A stretch of 64,000 bases of DNA from Clostridiales bacterium (GCA_015071005.1 SVIG01000001.1:1-64000); one strand, 5' to 3'. Shown: positions 1 through 9,088, numbered from the stretch's first letter. Numbers and translations are program-made. The notes: generated by a model not told the origin, from the sequence alone.

Positions 1-94
1 TATTTGCTCCTCCCCGCAGCTTTTCGCAGCTTGTCACGTCCTTCTTCGGCGCCACGTACCAAGGCATTCTCCGTAAGCCCTTTGTAGCTTGATC
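1..94 (-). rRNA. rrl: 23S ribosomal RNA, 5' end only (continues beyond the window)
   Basis: On the minus strand the bases from 94 downward read like the 5' end of bacterial 23S rRNA, with recognisable blocks AAGGGC...ACGG, ATGCCTTGG, GCCGAAGAAGGACGTGAC and CTGCGAAAAGCTGCGGGGAG. These correspond to domain I of the E. coli and B. subtilis genes. The start at about 94 is placed by alignment from memory to GGTTAAG-type 5' ends. The rest of the gene lies outside the window. No 16S or tRNA is found upstream; protein genes begin within 700 bases. Confidence 0.9.
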
Positions 95-390
95 TTCTCT
101 TCATCTACTCGTCTTTACATTCTTTTTACAAGAAAATTCTATATTTCTTACTCGGCTAATCATTATTGCAGCTCAAGAGCCTTAAAATTGCTTTTAACGT
201 CTTATGCTTCATTAACCATTAGCTTTTTTATAACTAATATGAAAATTTCTTTTTGCCTTTCGTACTCGTCTTTATTGTTTCCACAATAAATACTTTTACT
301 ATTTGCTATGCAGTTGTTAATCTTCGCTTTCTCCATCTACAGATGAAGTTTGCCACCAAAATAACGCGCTCGTCAATTGACAGCTTAAAC
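95..390 (-). other. 23S rRNA leader, no 16S or tRNA in it
   Basis: About 300 bases separate the predicted promoter from the mature 23S 5' end. I find no tRNA cloverleaf, no 16S 3' end and no open frame of coding character. The string TAAAGACGAGTA occurs twice in the transcript direction, once in mid-leader and once just before the 23S start, and could take part in the processing stem. The region is AT-rich and resembles the 23S-proximal part of an internal transcribed spacer. Confidence 0.6.
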
Positions 391-419
391 ATAATACCAT
401 TTACAAAGGATATTGTCAA
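391..419 (-). promoter_or_regulatory. consensus sigma-A promoter of the 23S gene with an A-tract UP-like region
   Basis: Minus strand: TTGACA (414-419), 17-base spacer, TATTAT (391-396). Directly upstream, from about 420 to 490, are five or more A/T tracts in near-helical phase, typical of an UP element of a strong rRNA promoter. It points at the 23S gene. Confidence 0.85.
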
Positions 420-547
420 GCGTTTTTTTTAATTTTTTGAAATTTTTTCAATTTTTTTTAACTTTTTTTATTTTTCATAAAATTGAGATTTCTATTCCAA
501 ATTCTCTTATAAATATATAATATATGTCGCGCGTGTACGCGTAGAAA

Positions 548-573
548 GAAAAAGGACGGGGCTTTCCCCGTCC
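548..573 (-). terminator. intrinsic terminator of the FmdB-like gene
   Basis: Minus-strand stem GGACGGGG / CCCCGTCC (554-561 with 566-573), tetraloop AAAG, followed by TTTTTCTTT. It lies 20 bases after the stop of the gene at 593. Confidence 0.85.
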
Positions 574-592
574 GTATTTTCTACGTTTTTTC

Positions 593-790
593 TCACTTGC
601 AACCGCTGCAGGTTTTGCAGTTTCCCGAGCATTTTTTGCTTTGCGCGCCCGTGGAAGAGTACATCGCGCCCGTATAGTCGCGCTCCGTCTCGCCGCCGCA
701 GTCGGGGCAAACCACTTTATCCGTATATACTTTTACAAGCTCGTCGAATTTCTTTCCGCAAGCCTTACACTTGTACTGTAAAAAAGGCAT
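593..790 (-). CDS. FmdB-type zinc-ribbon protein with a C-terminal cysteine cluster
   Basis: A 65-residue protein beginning MPFLQYKCKACGKKF, the usual start of the FmdB/CxxC_CxxC_SSSS regulatory-type zinc ribbon. Cys8/Cys11 and Cys28/Cys31 form the two knuckles of a single zinc site. The tail has four further cysteines (CSGNC, KTC, SGC), common in this family. I chose the ATG at 790 because AAGGA lies 8 bases before it; a longer frame upstream has no ribosome site. The family's role is unsettled, with links to transcription of amidase/formamidase genes in some bacteria, so no function is assigned. It is followed by its own terminator. Confidence 0.8.
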   Translation of the reverse strand: MPFLQYKCKACGKKFDELVKVYTDKVVCPDCGGETERDYTGAMYSSTGAQSKKCSGNCKTCSGCK

Positions 791-873
791 TTCTCTCTCG
801 TCCTTATTGTTTTCTTCTATAATTATACCTTCAGCGCGAAAAATTTGCAAGCGTTTTCAAGCAAAATCCTACA

Positions 874-2328
874 CTACAATATCCCCTTTCCGCTTAAAAA
901 TCCGTCGAATAGACCGTGCACGTCCGCGCCCGATTTTTCAAACGCACCGATCAAATGCCCCGAGTTCACCGTTTTGAAACGGTTTGTTTTATAATATTTT
1001 CGCAACGCCGCAAAAAACTTTTTATTCCCGACGCTTTTTCGTGCCGTATCAAATAACAGCACCGCCTTATCATAGCTCAAACACCGATACTCATACTCAT
1101 TGACGTACTCGGACAAATGCCGCACCATTCGCGTGTCCGTCCGACCAAGGACGCTTCCATATACGTCGTAATAGGAGCGGTACTCCTTCAACGCCGCCGT
1201 AACCTCGTCCTCGCGCTTTATCTCGTACTTTTCGTGATTTTCAAAGAAACAAATCGCCGAATACTCCGCCAAACCCTCGTCCTGCCAAGCATTTTCAATC
1301 GGGTTATTTCCCACGGCGTTTCCCCACCATTGATGCGCCGTTTCGTGCGCAACCGCACGGATTCTCGTCTTATCCTGCACGTTATCCGAAAGCATCGTCA
1401 AGCAGGGATAACTCGCCCCGTCGTAGCAAAGCCCCGTTTCTACCACCGTATAACTATCATACGGATAACCGCCGAACGTCTTTTCGTAGTACGCAAAAGT
1501 TTCTTTGACCGCGTCAAACGTTCGATTCGGCTCTTTATCCGCATAGTAGTAATAATACAGCTCCACACCACCTAAAACGGCGTGCAAAACGCGAAAGCTT
1601 TTCGAGAGCACGATCGCAAAGTCGCGCACATTCAACGCGGACATGGTGCAGACCTTTTTACTTTCCAGCACCCGCTCTTCCTGCGCTGCGCCCGTCGCGG
1701 CGACCGTGTAGTCCTTGGGCAAGGTCAACCGCACTTTATAGTCCGCAACGTCGCTATAAAAGGGATCGCCGATGGAAAAATAATTCGTTTCGTAAAAGCC
1801 ACCGCTTCCATAACCACACAAAATCGGAAAGAAATTTCCTAAATTGACCGTTTTTTGCGTAACGCCTGTACGGTGTGCGACCTTGGCGAGTTTGGTTAAA
1901 AAACTAATATCTATCACCGTCTTATCCCCAGGGTAAAGAGTTTCGAGCAAGTCCACCTGCAAAATATTCTCATCCTCGCCGACGATTTCCCAATTTTTCG
2001 AGCCGTTGACGGACGAAATGGACGTTTCTCCATAGCTTTCGCCTGCGTAGTATGCAACGTCGCGAACGGATGAAGAAATCGGAGAATAAAGTGCATTTTC
2101 GCGGTACGCGTTCGCGTAAAGCTGAAATTTTAACGTAGAAATCGCATTTTCCGTGCCATTTTGAAAAACCACCTTCGCCGTACCGGCGAGCGTGCAATTC
2201 TCAGGTGCATATTCCGCCGTAATCTCGTACCTGGTATAGGCTTTTGGTTCTTTTTTACAACCAACAAGCGGAAAAATACCCATGATCGTAAGACAAATCA
2301 AACAAAGCCGCGCGACGAATTTTTTCAT
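874..2328 (-). CDS. M1-family zinc metallopeptidase, lipoprotein
   Basis: A 484-residue protein with a lipoprotein signal: basic start, hydrophobic stretch and lipobox LVGC with the lipidated Cys at residue 24. It is therefore expected on the outer face of the membrane. The gluzincin motif HETAH is near residue 330, followed about 19 residues later by DEGLAEY, which gives the third zinc ligand Glu. A Tyr in CLSYDKA near residue 411 fits the catalytic Tyr of M1 aminopeptidases. The usual substrate-reading GxMEN motif appears only as a weaker ETGLCYDGASYP stretch, so specificity is unclear. It stands alone between the FmdB-like gene and the M23 gene and starts after GGGGGA. Confidence 0.85.
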   Translation of the reverse strand: MKKFVARLCLICLTIMGIFPLVGCKKEPKAYTRYEITAEYAPENCTLAGTAKVVFQNGTENAISTLKFQLYANAYRENALYSPISSSVRDVAYYAGESYGETSISSVNGSKNWEIVGEDENILQVDLLETLYPGDKTVIDISFLTKLAKVAHRTGVTQKTVNLGNFFPILCGYGSGGFYETNYFSIGDPFYSDVADYKVRLTLPKDYTVAATGAAQEERVLESKKVCTMSALNVRDFAIVLSKSFRVLHAVLGGVELYYYYYADKEPNRTFDAVKETFAYYEKTFGGYPYDSYTVVETGLCYDGASYPCLTMLSDNVQDKTRIRAVAHETAHQWWGNAVGNNPIENAWQDEGLAEYSAICFFENHEKYEIKREDEVTAALKEYRSYYDVYGSVLGRTDTRMVRHLSEYVNEYEYRCLSYDKAVLLFDTARKSVGNKKFFAALRKYYKTNRFKTVNSGHLIGAFEKSGADVHGLFDGFLSGKGIL

Positions 2329-2404
2329 AACTATCCCCCGTGCTAAAATCGCTATATATTCTATGCCCGTTCATAAAACAATATGCCGATTTTGAATTAT
2401 AGAA

Positions 2405-2434
2405 AAAAGCCGACGGCTATAGCCGTCGGCTTTT
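2405..2434 (-). terminator. terminator after the M23 peptidase gene
   Basis: A perfect 30-base palindrome with stem AAAAGCCGACGGCT and two central bases, five bases past the stop at 2439. The terminal A/T runs would let it work in both directions. Confidence 0.85.
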
Positions 2435-2438
2435 ATTC

Positions 2439-3098
2439 TTACTTTTCATCAAGGGTTAAGTGCAATGCAGGATCCACGCTCTTGCCGTCCTTCAAAATTT
2501 CAAAATGCAAGTGCGCGCCATCCTTATACTCGTTCCCCGTCGCTTCCGCGACCGTCGCAATCACGTCCCCCTTCTTCACCTGCGAGCCGACCTTCAATCC
2601 CTCGGCTTCCGTGACAAAGCGGTAAACGGATTTTAAGCCGTCCGCATGGCTTACGGTGATTTCCGTACCCGAAAGTAAATCATCTTTATAGATGCTTTCT
2701 ACCACGCCGTCCTCTACCGCGAACACGTCCGCGCCTGCCGTTGCTGCAAAGTCCATACCGCTATGCGCATAATAGCTATTCAGCGTTTGATTGTGATAGA
2801 AACCAAAATCGTTCGATACGTTTGCCGCACCGACAGGAGAAATCATTCCGTCGGGCAAACCGCCAACCGGTTTTTCATCCTCGGGCTTGTTCCCTTCAGG
2901 CTCACTCGTGCCTGCGTCTTCACTCGTCACGGGCGGACGCAAAGCTTCGTTTTCCGTTCTTCTTTCCCCCGTCACGGCGATTGCAACGACGATAATCGCA
3001 ATCAATGCCGCCGCGCAAGCAATCGCTGTAAACAAATAAAACTTCTTCTCGCGGTTCATACGCGGTTTCTTCTTTTCGTTTTCGTTTTGTTCTTTCAT
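2439..3098 (-). CDS. spoIIQ: membrane-anchored M23 (LytM) peptidase, SpoIIQ-like
   Basis: A 219-residue protein with a basic cytosolic start, one membrane helix (about residues 22-43), a Pro/Glu-rich linker and a C-terminal LytM domain. The zinc residues look intact: HSGMD for the first His and Asp, HLHFE for the HxH pair. In clostridial SpoIIQ, the forespore partner of SpoIIIAH in the engulfment channel, the zinc site is kept, whereas B. subtilis SpoIIQ has lost part of it. Size and topology match SpoIIQ, and the window carries other sporulation genes. A vegetative cell-wall endopeptidase is the alternative. The SD is AGGAT before the ATG. Confidence 0.7.
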   Translation of the reverse strand: MKEQNENEKKKPRMNREKKFYLFTAIACAAALIAIIVVAIAVTGERRTENEALRPPVTSEDAGTSEPEGNKPEDEKPVGGLPDGMISPVGAANVSNDFGFYHNQTLNSYYAHSGMDFAATAGADVFAVEDGVVESIYKDDLLSGTEITVSHADGLKSVYRFVTEAEGLKVGSQVKKGDVIATVAEATGNEYKDGAHLHFEILKDGKSVDPALHLTLDEK

Positions 3099-3196
3099 AT
3101 TAGATCCTCCGAAAGTTCTTTTCTATGTAAATATTTCCCTCGCCACGAGTTTTTTATACCCTCGAGCTTAAAAAACTTTCCTAATATATCCGCGCG

Positions 3197-3634
3197 TTAA
3201 AACCCATCGAAAATAATCGGCGTACCAACGGTGCACCGCTCGTTAGAAAGGGCGATATGCAAATTCACCGCATACCCCCCTACCCCAATTTCGTTGTCCC
3301 ACTCGTTTGTATGGCAATAATAGGAACGCGTGTCGCACGCCTCTTCCGTGAATAAAACGCGCGCGTGATAAATCTTCAAAATCTCTTGCAGCGCCGTTTC
3401 GCCATCTTTACCGTCTAAGGCAAACGTCACGCTTTCCCCCTTGACCTTCGCATAGTCGCGCACGGAAAGCGTCGTCTTTCGCAAGCCCTGCGAGGATGCC
3501 GACTCCAAATAAAAAACTCTCTCCCCCTCGATATCGGAGAGCTTGACCACTTTCACGCTCCACGCGAGCAAGAGTATCCCCAAAACCAAGCCAAGGGAAA
3601 AAAGCTCGGCGAATAGTTTTTTGAAAAAACGCAT
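3197..3634 (-). CDS. predicted secreted or anchored protein, possibly YwmB-like
   Basis: A 145-residue protein with one N-terminal membrane helix or signal anchor (about residues 8-28) and a small soluble domain. The region YLESASSQGLRKTTLSVRDY and the ending VNLHIALSNERCTVGTPIIF recall YwmB-like proteins, which neighbour murA-spoIID-spoIIQ in Bacillus. The gene directly upstream of the SpoIIQ-like peptidase, on the same strand, fits that setting. The assignment is from memory of the family pattern and is weak. The start codon at 3634 follows GGAGGG, which is buried in a hairpin. Confidence 0.5.
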   Translation of the reverse strand: MRFFKKLFAELFSLGLVLGILLLAWSVKVVKLSDIEGERVFYLESASSQGLRKTTLSVRDYAKVKGESVTFALDGKDGETALQEILKIYHARVLFTEEACDTRSYYCHTNEWDNEIGVGGYAVNLHIALSNERCTVGTPIIFDGF

Positions 3635-3641
3635 AAAAAAT

Positions 3642-3665
3642 CCCTCCGTGAAAGTCCACGGAAGG
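3642..3665 (-). promoter_or_regulatory. terminator-like hairpin that covers the SD of the gene at 3634
   Basis: Minus strand: CCTTCCGTG (3665-3657) pairs over nine positions, one of them G-U, with CACGGAGGG (3650-3642), then ATTTTTT runs into the ATG. The SD GGAGGG is inside the stem. It can serve as the terminator of hinT, as a block to translation of the next gene, or both. Confidence 0.6.
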
Positions 3666-3695
3666 ATTATTGCCGAATTTTTTAATTTTATACCG

Positions 3696-4031
3696 TTAGA
3701 AATCGGAAAGTTTTTCGCCGCCGAGCAAATGAATATGCAAGTGATGCACCGTTTGACCGCCGTTTTCTCCTTGGTTAATAATCACGCGATAGCCCTCTTC
3801 CAAGCCAAGCGTTTTTTCAAGCGTGGGAATCGTTTGAAATACGTGCTTTACAAGTTCCGCGCGCGCTTCGTCCATTTCGGAAAGCAAGGCAAAGTGCGTT
3901 TTTGGAATGCACAAATAATGCAATTTTGCTTTCGGCTCAATATCTCGAATCACGATCATTTTATCGTCCTCGTACAGTCTCGGCGAAGGAATCACGCCTG
4001 CTACAATTTTACAAAAAATACAGTTTTCCAT
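3696..4031 (-). CDS. hinT: HIT-family nucleotide hydrolase (HinT type)
   Basis: A 111-residue protein, the standard length of HinT/PKCI proteins. The N-terminus has CIFCKIVAGVIPS, typical of the family. The histidine triad HHLHIH near residue 97 carries the nucleophilic His that attacks phosphoramidates such as aminoacyl-AMP. It is cytosolic and usually dimeric. It starts 17 bases after mtaB, so it is probably in the prmA-rsmE-mtaB operon, which is a common arrangement. Confidence 0.93.
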   Translation of the reverse strand: MENCIFCKIVAGVIPSPRLYEDDKMIVIRDIEPKAKLHYLCIPKTHFALLSEMDEARAELVKHVFQTIPTLEKTLGLEEGYRVIINQGENGGQTVHHLHIHLLGGEKLSDF

Positions 4032-4048
4032 CTCTATACTCCTACATC

Positions 4049-5320
4049 TTAAAATTTTTTATTCGTTTTCGTTGCCAACACGCCGTCCAAGAAATTTCCC
4101 TGCACGCATACGCGAATAGGCTCTTTCTTATCGTACTCCCCATCGATATACACGCGGATATAGTTTTCGGAATACCCGACGGTCATACCGTGGTAATAGC
4201 TCTCGGGAATAACGATGAGCCCGCGTCCCAAAAACCGATTCAAGTAGCGCGCTTTCATGTGCTCCCCTTCTTCCAAAATCCGCTCCACGCGCTCTTTTTT
4301 TACCGCAAACGGGAGCTCTTTGTACCGTTTATAGGCGTTCGTACCCTCACGCGGCGAGTAGGGAAAAGCATGGATTTGCGAGAAACCCGCTTCCTTGACA
4401 ATCCGCAGAGAATCGAGAAAATCCTCTTCCGTTTCCGTCGGAAAACCGACGATAATATCCGTCGTAATCGCGGCATTAGGAAAACTATCGTATAAAAGCT
4501 TACACTTTTCCAAGTACTCCTCGCGCGTGTAATGTCGATTCATACTTTTCAACACCTTATTCGAACCGCTTTGTAGGGACAAGTGGAACTGCGGCGCAAA
4601 GTTTTTCAATAAATACAAATTCTCGATGAGTCGCGGCGTGATTACGCTCACTTCGAGCGAGCCCAAACGGATACGGGTGTCCGCATACCGAATTGCGTAA
4701 ATTAAATCCGCCAAATCCCTGCCCTGCTCGTCTTTATAATCGGAAATATCAATCCCCGTAATCACCGTTTCGAGCGCCGTGCTTGCCAAAATTTCTTTTG
4801 CCGCACTCTCTACCGAACGAGAACGGCTTCTTCCGCGCAAATAGGGAATCACGCAATAGGAACAAAACCGATTGCAACCGTCTTGAATCTTCACGAAATT
4901 CCGTGTTTTCAAACACTCGGGCAAGGGCATTTCTTCGTAAGCTTTTTCCTGCTCAATACAAATTCCTCGCGGCGATTTTTCCAATCCATCCTTGACGATT
5001 TCCAGCACGGAATTTTTTCTTTGTGCGCCCGCCACCGCGTACACGGTAGTCCCTTTTTCCATAAAAGCCTGCGGGCTTTTCTCCGACGCACAACCGCAAA
5101 CAATAATTTTTGCTTCGGGATTGCACTTGATCGCCTTGCCAATGGTTTGGCGGCTTTTTCTTTCCGCTTCCGCCGTCACCGCGCAGGTGTTAATGATATA
5201 CAAATTCGCCTTTTCCATTTCACGGGAAACACAATAGCCCATATCTTCCAAACCACGGATGATCGAACCGCTTTCCACGTCGTTGACCTTACAGCCAAGC
5301 GTATATACGACAGCTTTCAT
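4049..5320 (-). CDS. mtaB: tRNA t6A37 methylthiotransferase
   Basis: A 423-residue radical SAM enzyme that adds a methylthio group to t6A at position 37 of ANN-reading tRNAs. The N-terminal UPF0004 domain carries three cysteines for the second FeS cluster (GCKVN, INTCAVT, VCGCAS). The radical SAM motif CNRFCSYC follows near residue 150. The C-terminus is TRAM-like. I chose the ATG at 5320 because AAAGGGGGAAAC precedes it and the protein then starts MKAVVYTLGCKVN as usual. It lies in a run with rsmE and prmA, a widespread clostridial arrangement around RNA modification. Confidence 0.93.
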   Translation of the reverse strand: MKAVVYTLGCKVNDVESGSIIRGLEDMGYCVSREMEKANLYIINTCAVTAEAERKSRQTIGKAIKCNPEAKIIVCGCASEKSPQAFMEKGTTVYAVAGAQRKNSVLEIVKDGLEKSPRGICIEQEKAYEEMPLPECLKTRNFVKIQDGCNRFCSYCVIPYLRGRSRSRSVESAAKEILASTALETVITGIDISDYKDEQGRDLADLIYAIRYADTRIRLGSLEVSVITPRLIENLYLLKNFAPQFHLSLQSGSNKVLKSMNRHYTREEYLEKCKLLYDSFPNAAITTDIIVGFPTETEEDFLDSLRIVKEAGFSQIHAFPYSPREGTNAYKRYKELPFAVKKERVERILEEGEHMKARYLNRFLGRGLIVIPESYYHGMTVGYSENYIRVYIDGEYDKKEPIRVCVQGNFLDGVLATKTNKKF

Positions 5321-5369
5321 TTTTATGTTTCCCCCTTTCCGTCCTTTCGACGGGTATTTTTCAAGCAAC

Positions 5370-6089
5370 TTATTTCAATTCGTCCAAATGGAACATGACC
5401 ACGCTCGTCAAAGCGACCGCCGCCGTTTCCGCACGCAAAATCCGTTTCCCGAGCGTGACGGACGAATAGCCAAGCGCGCTCGCGCGTTCTTCTTCCGCGC
5501 GAGAAAAACCACCTTCGCTACCGATCACGATTGCGGTGCTGCCCTGTAATTTTTCAATATCACACTTACTTTCCGTGGAAAACTCACACGCAAAGAGCTT
5601 GTTTTCATACTCCTGCGCCCAAACGAGTGCCTTTCCCAACGAATCGAAGTATTCCACCTTGGGCGCGACCGCGCGCAAGCATTGCTTTGCCGATTCCTTG
5701 GAAATCTTATTCAAGCGTTCGAGCTTATTCGCGTTCATGTACGCCGACGAATATTCAGACGAGAATACGCCGATTTTCTTCACGCCGAGCTCCACCGCTT
5801 TTTGCACGATAAACTCGTTTTTATCCGCATTTTTTAAGTACCCGAACAGCAAGCAAACGTCCGCTTTCGCTTCCCGCCCACCGACTTCTTCACGCACGAC
5901 GTTCAAAAGCATACGCTTCTTTTCCACCGCCGCAATCACGGCGGTGTATTCCTTGCCGCTGTTATCGAGCAGAATCACTTCGTCGCCCACGGCAAGACGG
6001 AGCACGTTCTTCGCGTGCTCAAATTCTTCCCCGATAAGCTCGGTTTCTTGATGTACTTGTTCCACAAAAAAACGTTTCAACGCAGACAT
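5370..6089 (-). CDS. rsmE: 16S rRNA m3U1498 methyltransferase
   Basis: A 239-residue SPOUT-class methyltransferase with an N-terminal PUA-like domain (FFVEQ... HAKNVLRLAVGD) and a C-terminal knot with VIGSEGGFS and LGKRILRAETA, the SAM-binding signature. It methylates N3 of U1498 in 16S rRNA. The start at 6089 gives the usual MSALKRFFV beginning and follows AAGGAA. It begins 11 bases after the prmA stop, so the two are probably cotranscribed. Confidence 0.93.
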   Translation of the reverse strand: MSALKRFFVEQVHQETELIGEEFEHAKNVLRLAVGDEVILLDNSGKEYTAVIAAVEKKRMLLNVVREEVGGREAKADVCLLFGYLKNADKNEFIVQKAVELGVKKIGVFSSEYSSAYMNANKLERLNKISKESAKQCLRAVAPKVEYFDSLGKALVWAQEYENKLFACEFSTESKCDIEKLQGSTAIVIGSEGGFSRAEEERASALGYSSVTLGKRILRAETAAVALTSVVMFHLDELK

Positions 6090-6100
6090 GGTAGTTCCTT

Positions 6101-7060
6101 TTATTGATGTTTCAAAACGAGTGCGAACCACTCGCCCTTTCTTTTTTCGAATACGACCTGCATACCGACCGCTTCGTACGCCGCCTTAACCATTTCCAAA
6201 CGACTCTCAATAATACCGCTTAAAATGAGTACGCCGTCCTTTTTCAAGTTCTTCGGGATAGAAGGCGCGAGCATTTTCAAGACCTCGCCCGTGATGTTCG
6301 CCATCATAATATCCCCTTGCACGTCGGTGTTTTCCAAAAGATTAGAGTGCGCCACCACCGTTTTTTCCGCAACGCCGTTGAGCTCGCTATTGTGCAACGA
6401 GCTTTCCACCGCGATGGGGTCAATGTCCGTCAAATAAGCTTTTGCCGCGCCGAGCTTGATAGCGGAAATCCCTAAAATACCGCTGCCGCAGCCAACGTCA
6501 ATACACACCGATTCCGGGGTGATATATTCTTGCATCAATTCCACGCACATGGACGTCGTTTCGTGTTCTCCCGTCCCAAAAGCCATATTGGAATCAAGCA
6601 AAACCACGTGTTCGTGGGGGGCAGGTGCGTATTCAATCCATTCGGGTACGACCACAATCGAGCCGAGATGAATGGGACGGAAATGTTTTTTCCACACGTC
6701 AATCCAGTCGTCGCCGTCCACCGTACGCTTGGTGTCTTCCAACGTACCGAACGGGATAAAGCCTTCGCTACGCTCCTTCGCGTCCGCAACGTCATTCAAA
6801 ATCGCAGGCAGGACTTCCTTGGCAACGTCTTCCGCCACGTAGCATTTTACAAGTACGTCGGAAGGCTTTTCCGAGAGCAAGCCTTCTTCTAATTCATCGT
6901 CCATATAATCCCAAAAGGTGGATTCCTTTGCCGTTTGCAAGGCGATGATATCCGCGCGATCGCAAATCGTCACGCCGTAATCGGTATATTGCCACATAAT
7001 ATCGGAAATAATTTCACTCGCTTCCGTCGTGGTATGAATCGTCAATTCAATGTATTTCAT
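6101..7060 (-). CDS. prmA: ribosomal protein L11 methyltransferase
   Basis: A 319-residue SAM-dependent methyltransferase. The N-terminal substrate-recognition domain (about 1-90) is followed by the Rossmann domain with motif I VCIDVGCGSGILGIS and the downstream LTDIDPIAVE and MMANITGEVL stretches. It trimethylates ribosomal protein L11. The start at 7060 follows GAGAGGTG. The gene heads the prmA-rsmE-mtaB-hinT run, with its own sigma-A promoter at 7082-7110. Confidence 0.93.
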   Translation of the reverse strand: MKYIELTIHTTTEASEIISDIMWQYTDYGVTICDRADIIALQTAKESTFWDYMDDELEEGLLSEKPSDVLVKCYVAEDVAKEVLPAILNDVADAKERSEGFIPFGTLEDTKRTVDGDDWIDVWKKHFRPIHLGSIVVVPEWIEYAPAPHEHVVLLDSNMAFGTGEHETTSMCVELMQEYITPESVCIDVGCGSGILGISAIKLGAAKAYLTDIDPIAVESSLHNSELNGVAEKTVVAHSNLLENTDVQGDIMMANITGEVLKMLAPSIPKNLKKDGVLILSGIIESRLEMVKAAYEAVGMQVVFEKRKGEWFALVLKHQ

Positions 7061-7081
7061 AATCAGCACCTCTCAAACAAC

Positions 7082-7110
7082 ATTATAACACACCGCCGCC
7101 GCTTTTGCAA
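7082..7110 (-). promoter_or_regulatory. sigma-A promoter of prmA
   Basis: Minus strand: TTGCAA (7105-7110), 17-base spacer, TATAAT (7082-7087), with the SD and prmA start about 20 bases on. Confidence 0.75.
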
Positions 7111-7126
7111 GTGTTTCCATAGAAAA

Positions 7127-7155
7127 ACGCCGCGCGAGTAATACTCGCGCGGCGT
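7127..7155 (-). terminator. terminator of fucI
   Basis: A 14-bp GC-rich stem (7127-7140 with 7142-7155), ending on the minus strand in TTTTTCT, 15 bases after the fucI stop. Confidence 0.85.
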
Positions 7156-7170
7156 AAAATCCGTCAAGAA

Positions 7171-8973
7171 TTATTTAATGTTCTTATACATAGGTCCGTA
7201 CGTCTGACAAGCACGGTAGTCTTGCCCTTCCTTGTCCATACCAAACGCATTCCAAGCCGCAGGGCGATAAATCTTGTCCTCGTCTACGTTGTGCATACAT
7301 ACGGGAATACGAAGCATCGAACACATCGTAATAAGGTCCGCGCCGATATGTCCGTAAGAAATCGCGCCGTGGTTCGCGCCCCAGTTATTCATAACGTCGT
7401 AAGCGGTCTTGAACGCGCCCTTACCCGTCACTCTCGGAGCAAACCAAGTGCAGGGCCACGTGTAGTCCGTTCTCTTCCAAAGCTTATGCGTCACTTCATC
7501 GGGGATTTGCACCGTCCAGCCTTCCGCAATTTGCATTACGGGACCAAGCCCTTTGACCATATTCAATCTCATCATTGTGACAGGCATTTCCGCACGCGTA
7601 ACGAAACGGGAAGAATAACCGCCGCCACGGAAGTAACCGAGGTCGGCATACGGCCAAGTGGTCGCCGCCATACAAGCGTCGATGTCCTTATCCGTCATAT
7701 CCCACCATTTCTTCATGATTGCGTTGCCGTTTTCGTCCTTCACTTCGCCGCAAGCGTCTACACACGCCGCACCCGAGTTAATCAAATGAATGAAACCGTC
7801 CGATTCCTTTGCTTTGCCTTCGATATCATAACCCGTCACGCGCTTGATCGCGTCGCCCGACCAGTACGTTCTTACGTCCGCGAAGATTTGTGCGCGCCCA
7901 GTCAAAAGCTTCCCAAAGAGCATACATACGCCGTTGAGCGTATCGTTTTCCGTTGCGAGAATATACGGTTCTCTCGCACCGTTCCAGTCAAACGTCGAGT
8001 TGAGAATGGATTCGGGGAAATCGCAGTTCGGATAGAAATCCGTCCATTGTCTTTGACCTTGGAAACCGCCCGCAATCGCGTTATGCCCAACCGCTTCTTC
8101 TTCCGCACCTTTAGGCAAGTTTTTGTTGCCGTTGAAAAGGTCTTTGATGATACACGCCATCTTCGCCGTGAATTCCCAATCCTTTTCTTTTTCTTCCGCC
8201 GTTCTTTGCAGTTCGGGGGGATTCTTGTCAAAGTCCGCATTGCACTTCGCCTTTACCCACGCAAGCGCCTTTTGATATTCCTTTTCGTCGTAAATACCTT
8301 CCGTCATTCGGCGGATAATTTCCACTTCGTCCACCGATTCCACGCGCATACCAAGATACTCTTCGAACATTTCCACGTTCACGATCGAGCCTGCAATCCC
8401 CATACAAATCGAACCGATTTGCAAATACGATTTACCGCGCATCGTCGCTACCGCAACTGCCGCTCTTGCAAAGCGCAAAATCTTCTCGGAAACGTCCGCA
8501 GGGATCGACGTATCGTCAAGGTCCTGTACGTCGTGACCGTAAATACCGAATGCAGGCAAGCCTTTTTGCGCGTGACCTGCAAGCACCGCCGCCAAATATA
8601 CCGCGCCGGGGCGTTCCGTACCGTTAAAGCCCCACACCGCTTTGATGGTCATAGGATCCATATCCATCGTTTCGCTACCGTAGCACCAGCAAGGGGTGAC
8701 GGTGAGCGTAATATCCACGCCTTCCTTTTTGAACTTATCCGCGCAAGCCGCCGCTTCGGCAACACGGCCGATGGTGGTATCCGCGATAACGACCTTTACG
8801 GGCTCGCCGTTGGAATAGAAAACGTTTTTGGAAATCAGCTCCGCCGCGTTTTTCGCCATATTCATCGTTTGCACTTCGAGGGACTCGCGAACCTTCAAAG
8901 GTCCTCTTCTGCCGTCGATGGTGGGTCTAATACCGATTACGGGATAGCTCCCGATCAATCTCGATTCTGCCAT
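7171..8973 (-). CDS. fucI: L-fucose isomerase
   Basis: A 600-residue cytosolic enzyme that converts L-fucose to L-fuculose (and D-arabinose to D-ribulose in some members), with Mn2+. Expected active-site elements are present: END in [10 protein letters not shown], the Asp of FADVRTYWS, and His in the C-terminal [12 protein letters not shown] region. Length matches the family. The ATG at 8973 is chosen because GGAGGAAAA sits 9 bases before it. It is divergent from an AraC regulator, which suggests sugar-responsive control. No fucK, fucA or fucose transporter is in this window, so the rest of the pathway must be elsewhere. Confidence 0.93.
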   Translation of the reverse strand: MAESRLIGSYPVIGIRPTIDGRRGPLKVRESLEVQTMNMAKNAAELISKNVFYSNGEPVKVVIADTTIGRVAEAAACADKFKKEGVDITLTVTPCWCYGSETMDMDPMTIKAVWGFNGTERPGAVYLAAVLAGHAQKGLPAFGIYGHDVQDLDDTSIPADVSEKILRFARAAVAVATMRGKSYLQIGSICMGIAGSIVNVEMFEEYLGMRVESVDEVEIIRRMTEGIYDEKEYQKALAWVKAKCNADFDKNPPELQRTAEEKEKDWEFTAKMACIIKDLFNGNKNLPKGAEEEAVGHNAIAGGFQGQRQWTDFYPNCDFPESILNSTFDWNGAREPYILATENDTLNGVCMLFGKLLTGRAQIFADVRTYWSGDAIKRVTGYDIEGKAKESDGFIHLINSGAACVDACGEVKDENGNAIMKKWWDMTDKDIDACMAATTWPYADLGYFRGGGYSSRFVTRAEMPVTMMRLNMVKGLGPVMQIAEGWTVQIPDEVTHKLWKRTDYTWPCTWFAPRVTGKGAFKTAYDVMNNWGANHGAISYGHIGADLITMCSMLRIPVCMHNVDEDKIYRPAAWNAFGMDKEGQDYRACQTYGPMYKNIK

Positions 8974-9010
8974 AAAATATTTTCCTCCGAATATTTTTAT
9001 TGATAGCATA

Positions 9011-9049
9011 ATTATATACTTGATTTTTCTCTATTACAAGTGATATAAT
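9011..9049. promoter_or_regulatory. overlapping divergent promoters of fucI and the AraC regulator
   Basis: Toward fucI (minus): TTGTAA (9034-9039), 17 bases, TATAAT (9011-9016). Toward araC (plus): TTGATT (9020-9025), 18 bases, TATAAT (9044-9049). The two overlap almost completely, so a protein bound here could control both. Confidence 0.7.
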
Positions 9050-9088
9050 AGGAAAAAAGTATAATTATTTTCACTTTTTGGTGGTAAA

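Noticed and set aside
95-592. Coding gene at 89-289 near the rRNA
   Set aside because: It overlaps the 23S 5' end and leader on the opposite strand, lacks an SD and resembles no protein.
7222-9003. Long plus-strand open frame opposite fucI
   Set aside because: It is a shadow of fucI: Arg/His-rich with no family resemblance and no SD, while the minus strand encodes a complete known enzyme.
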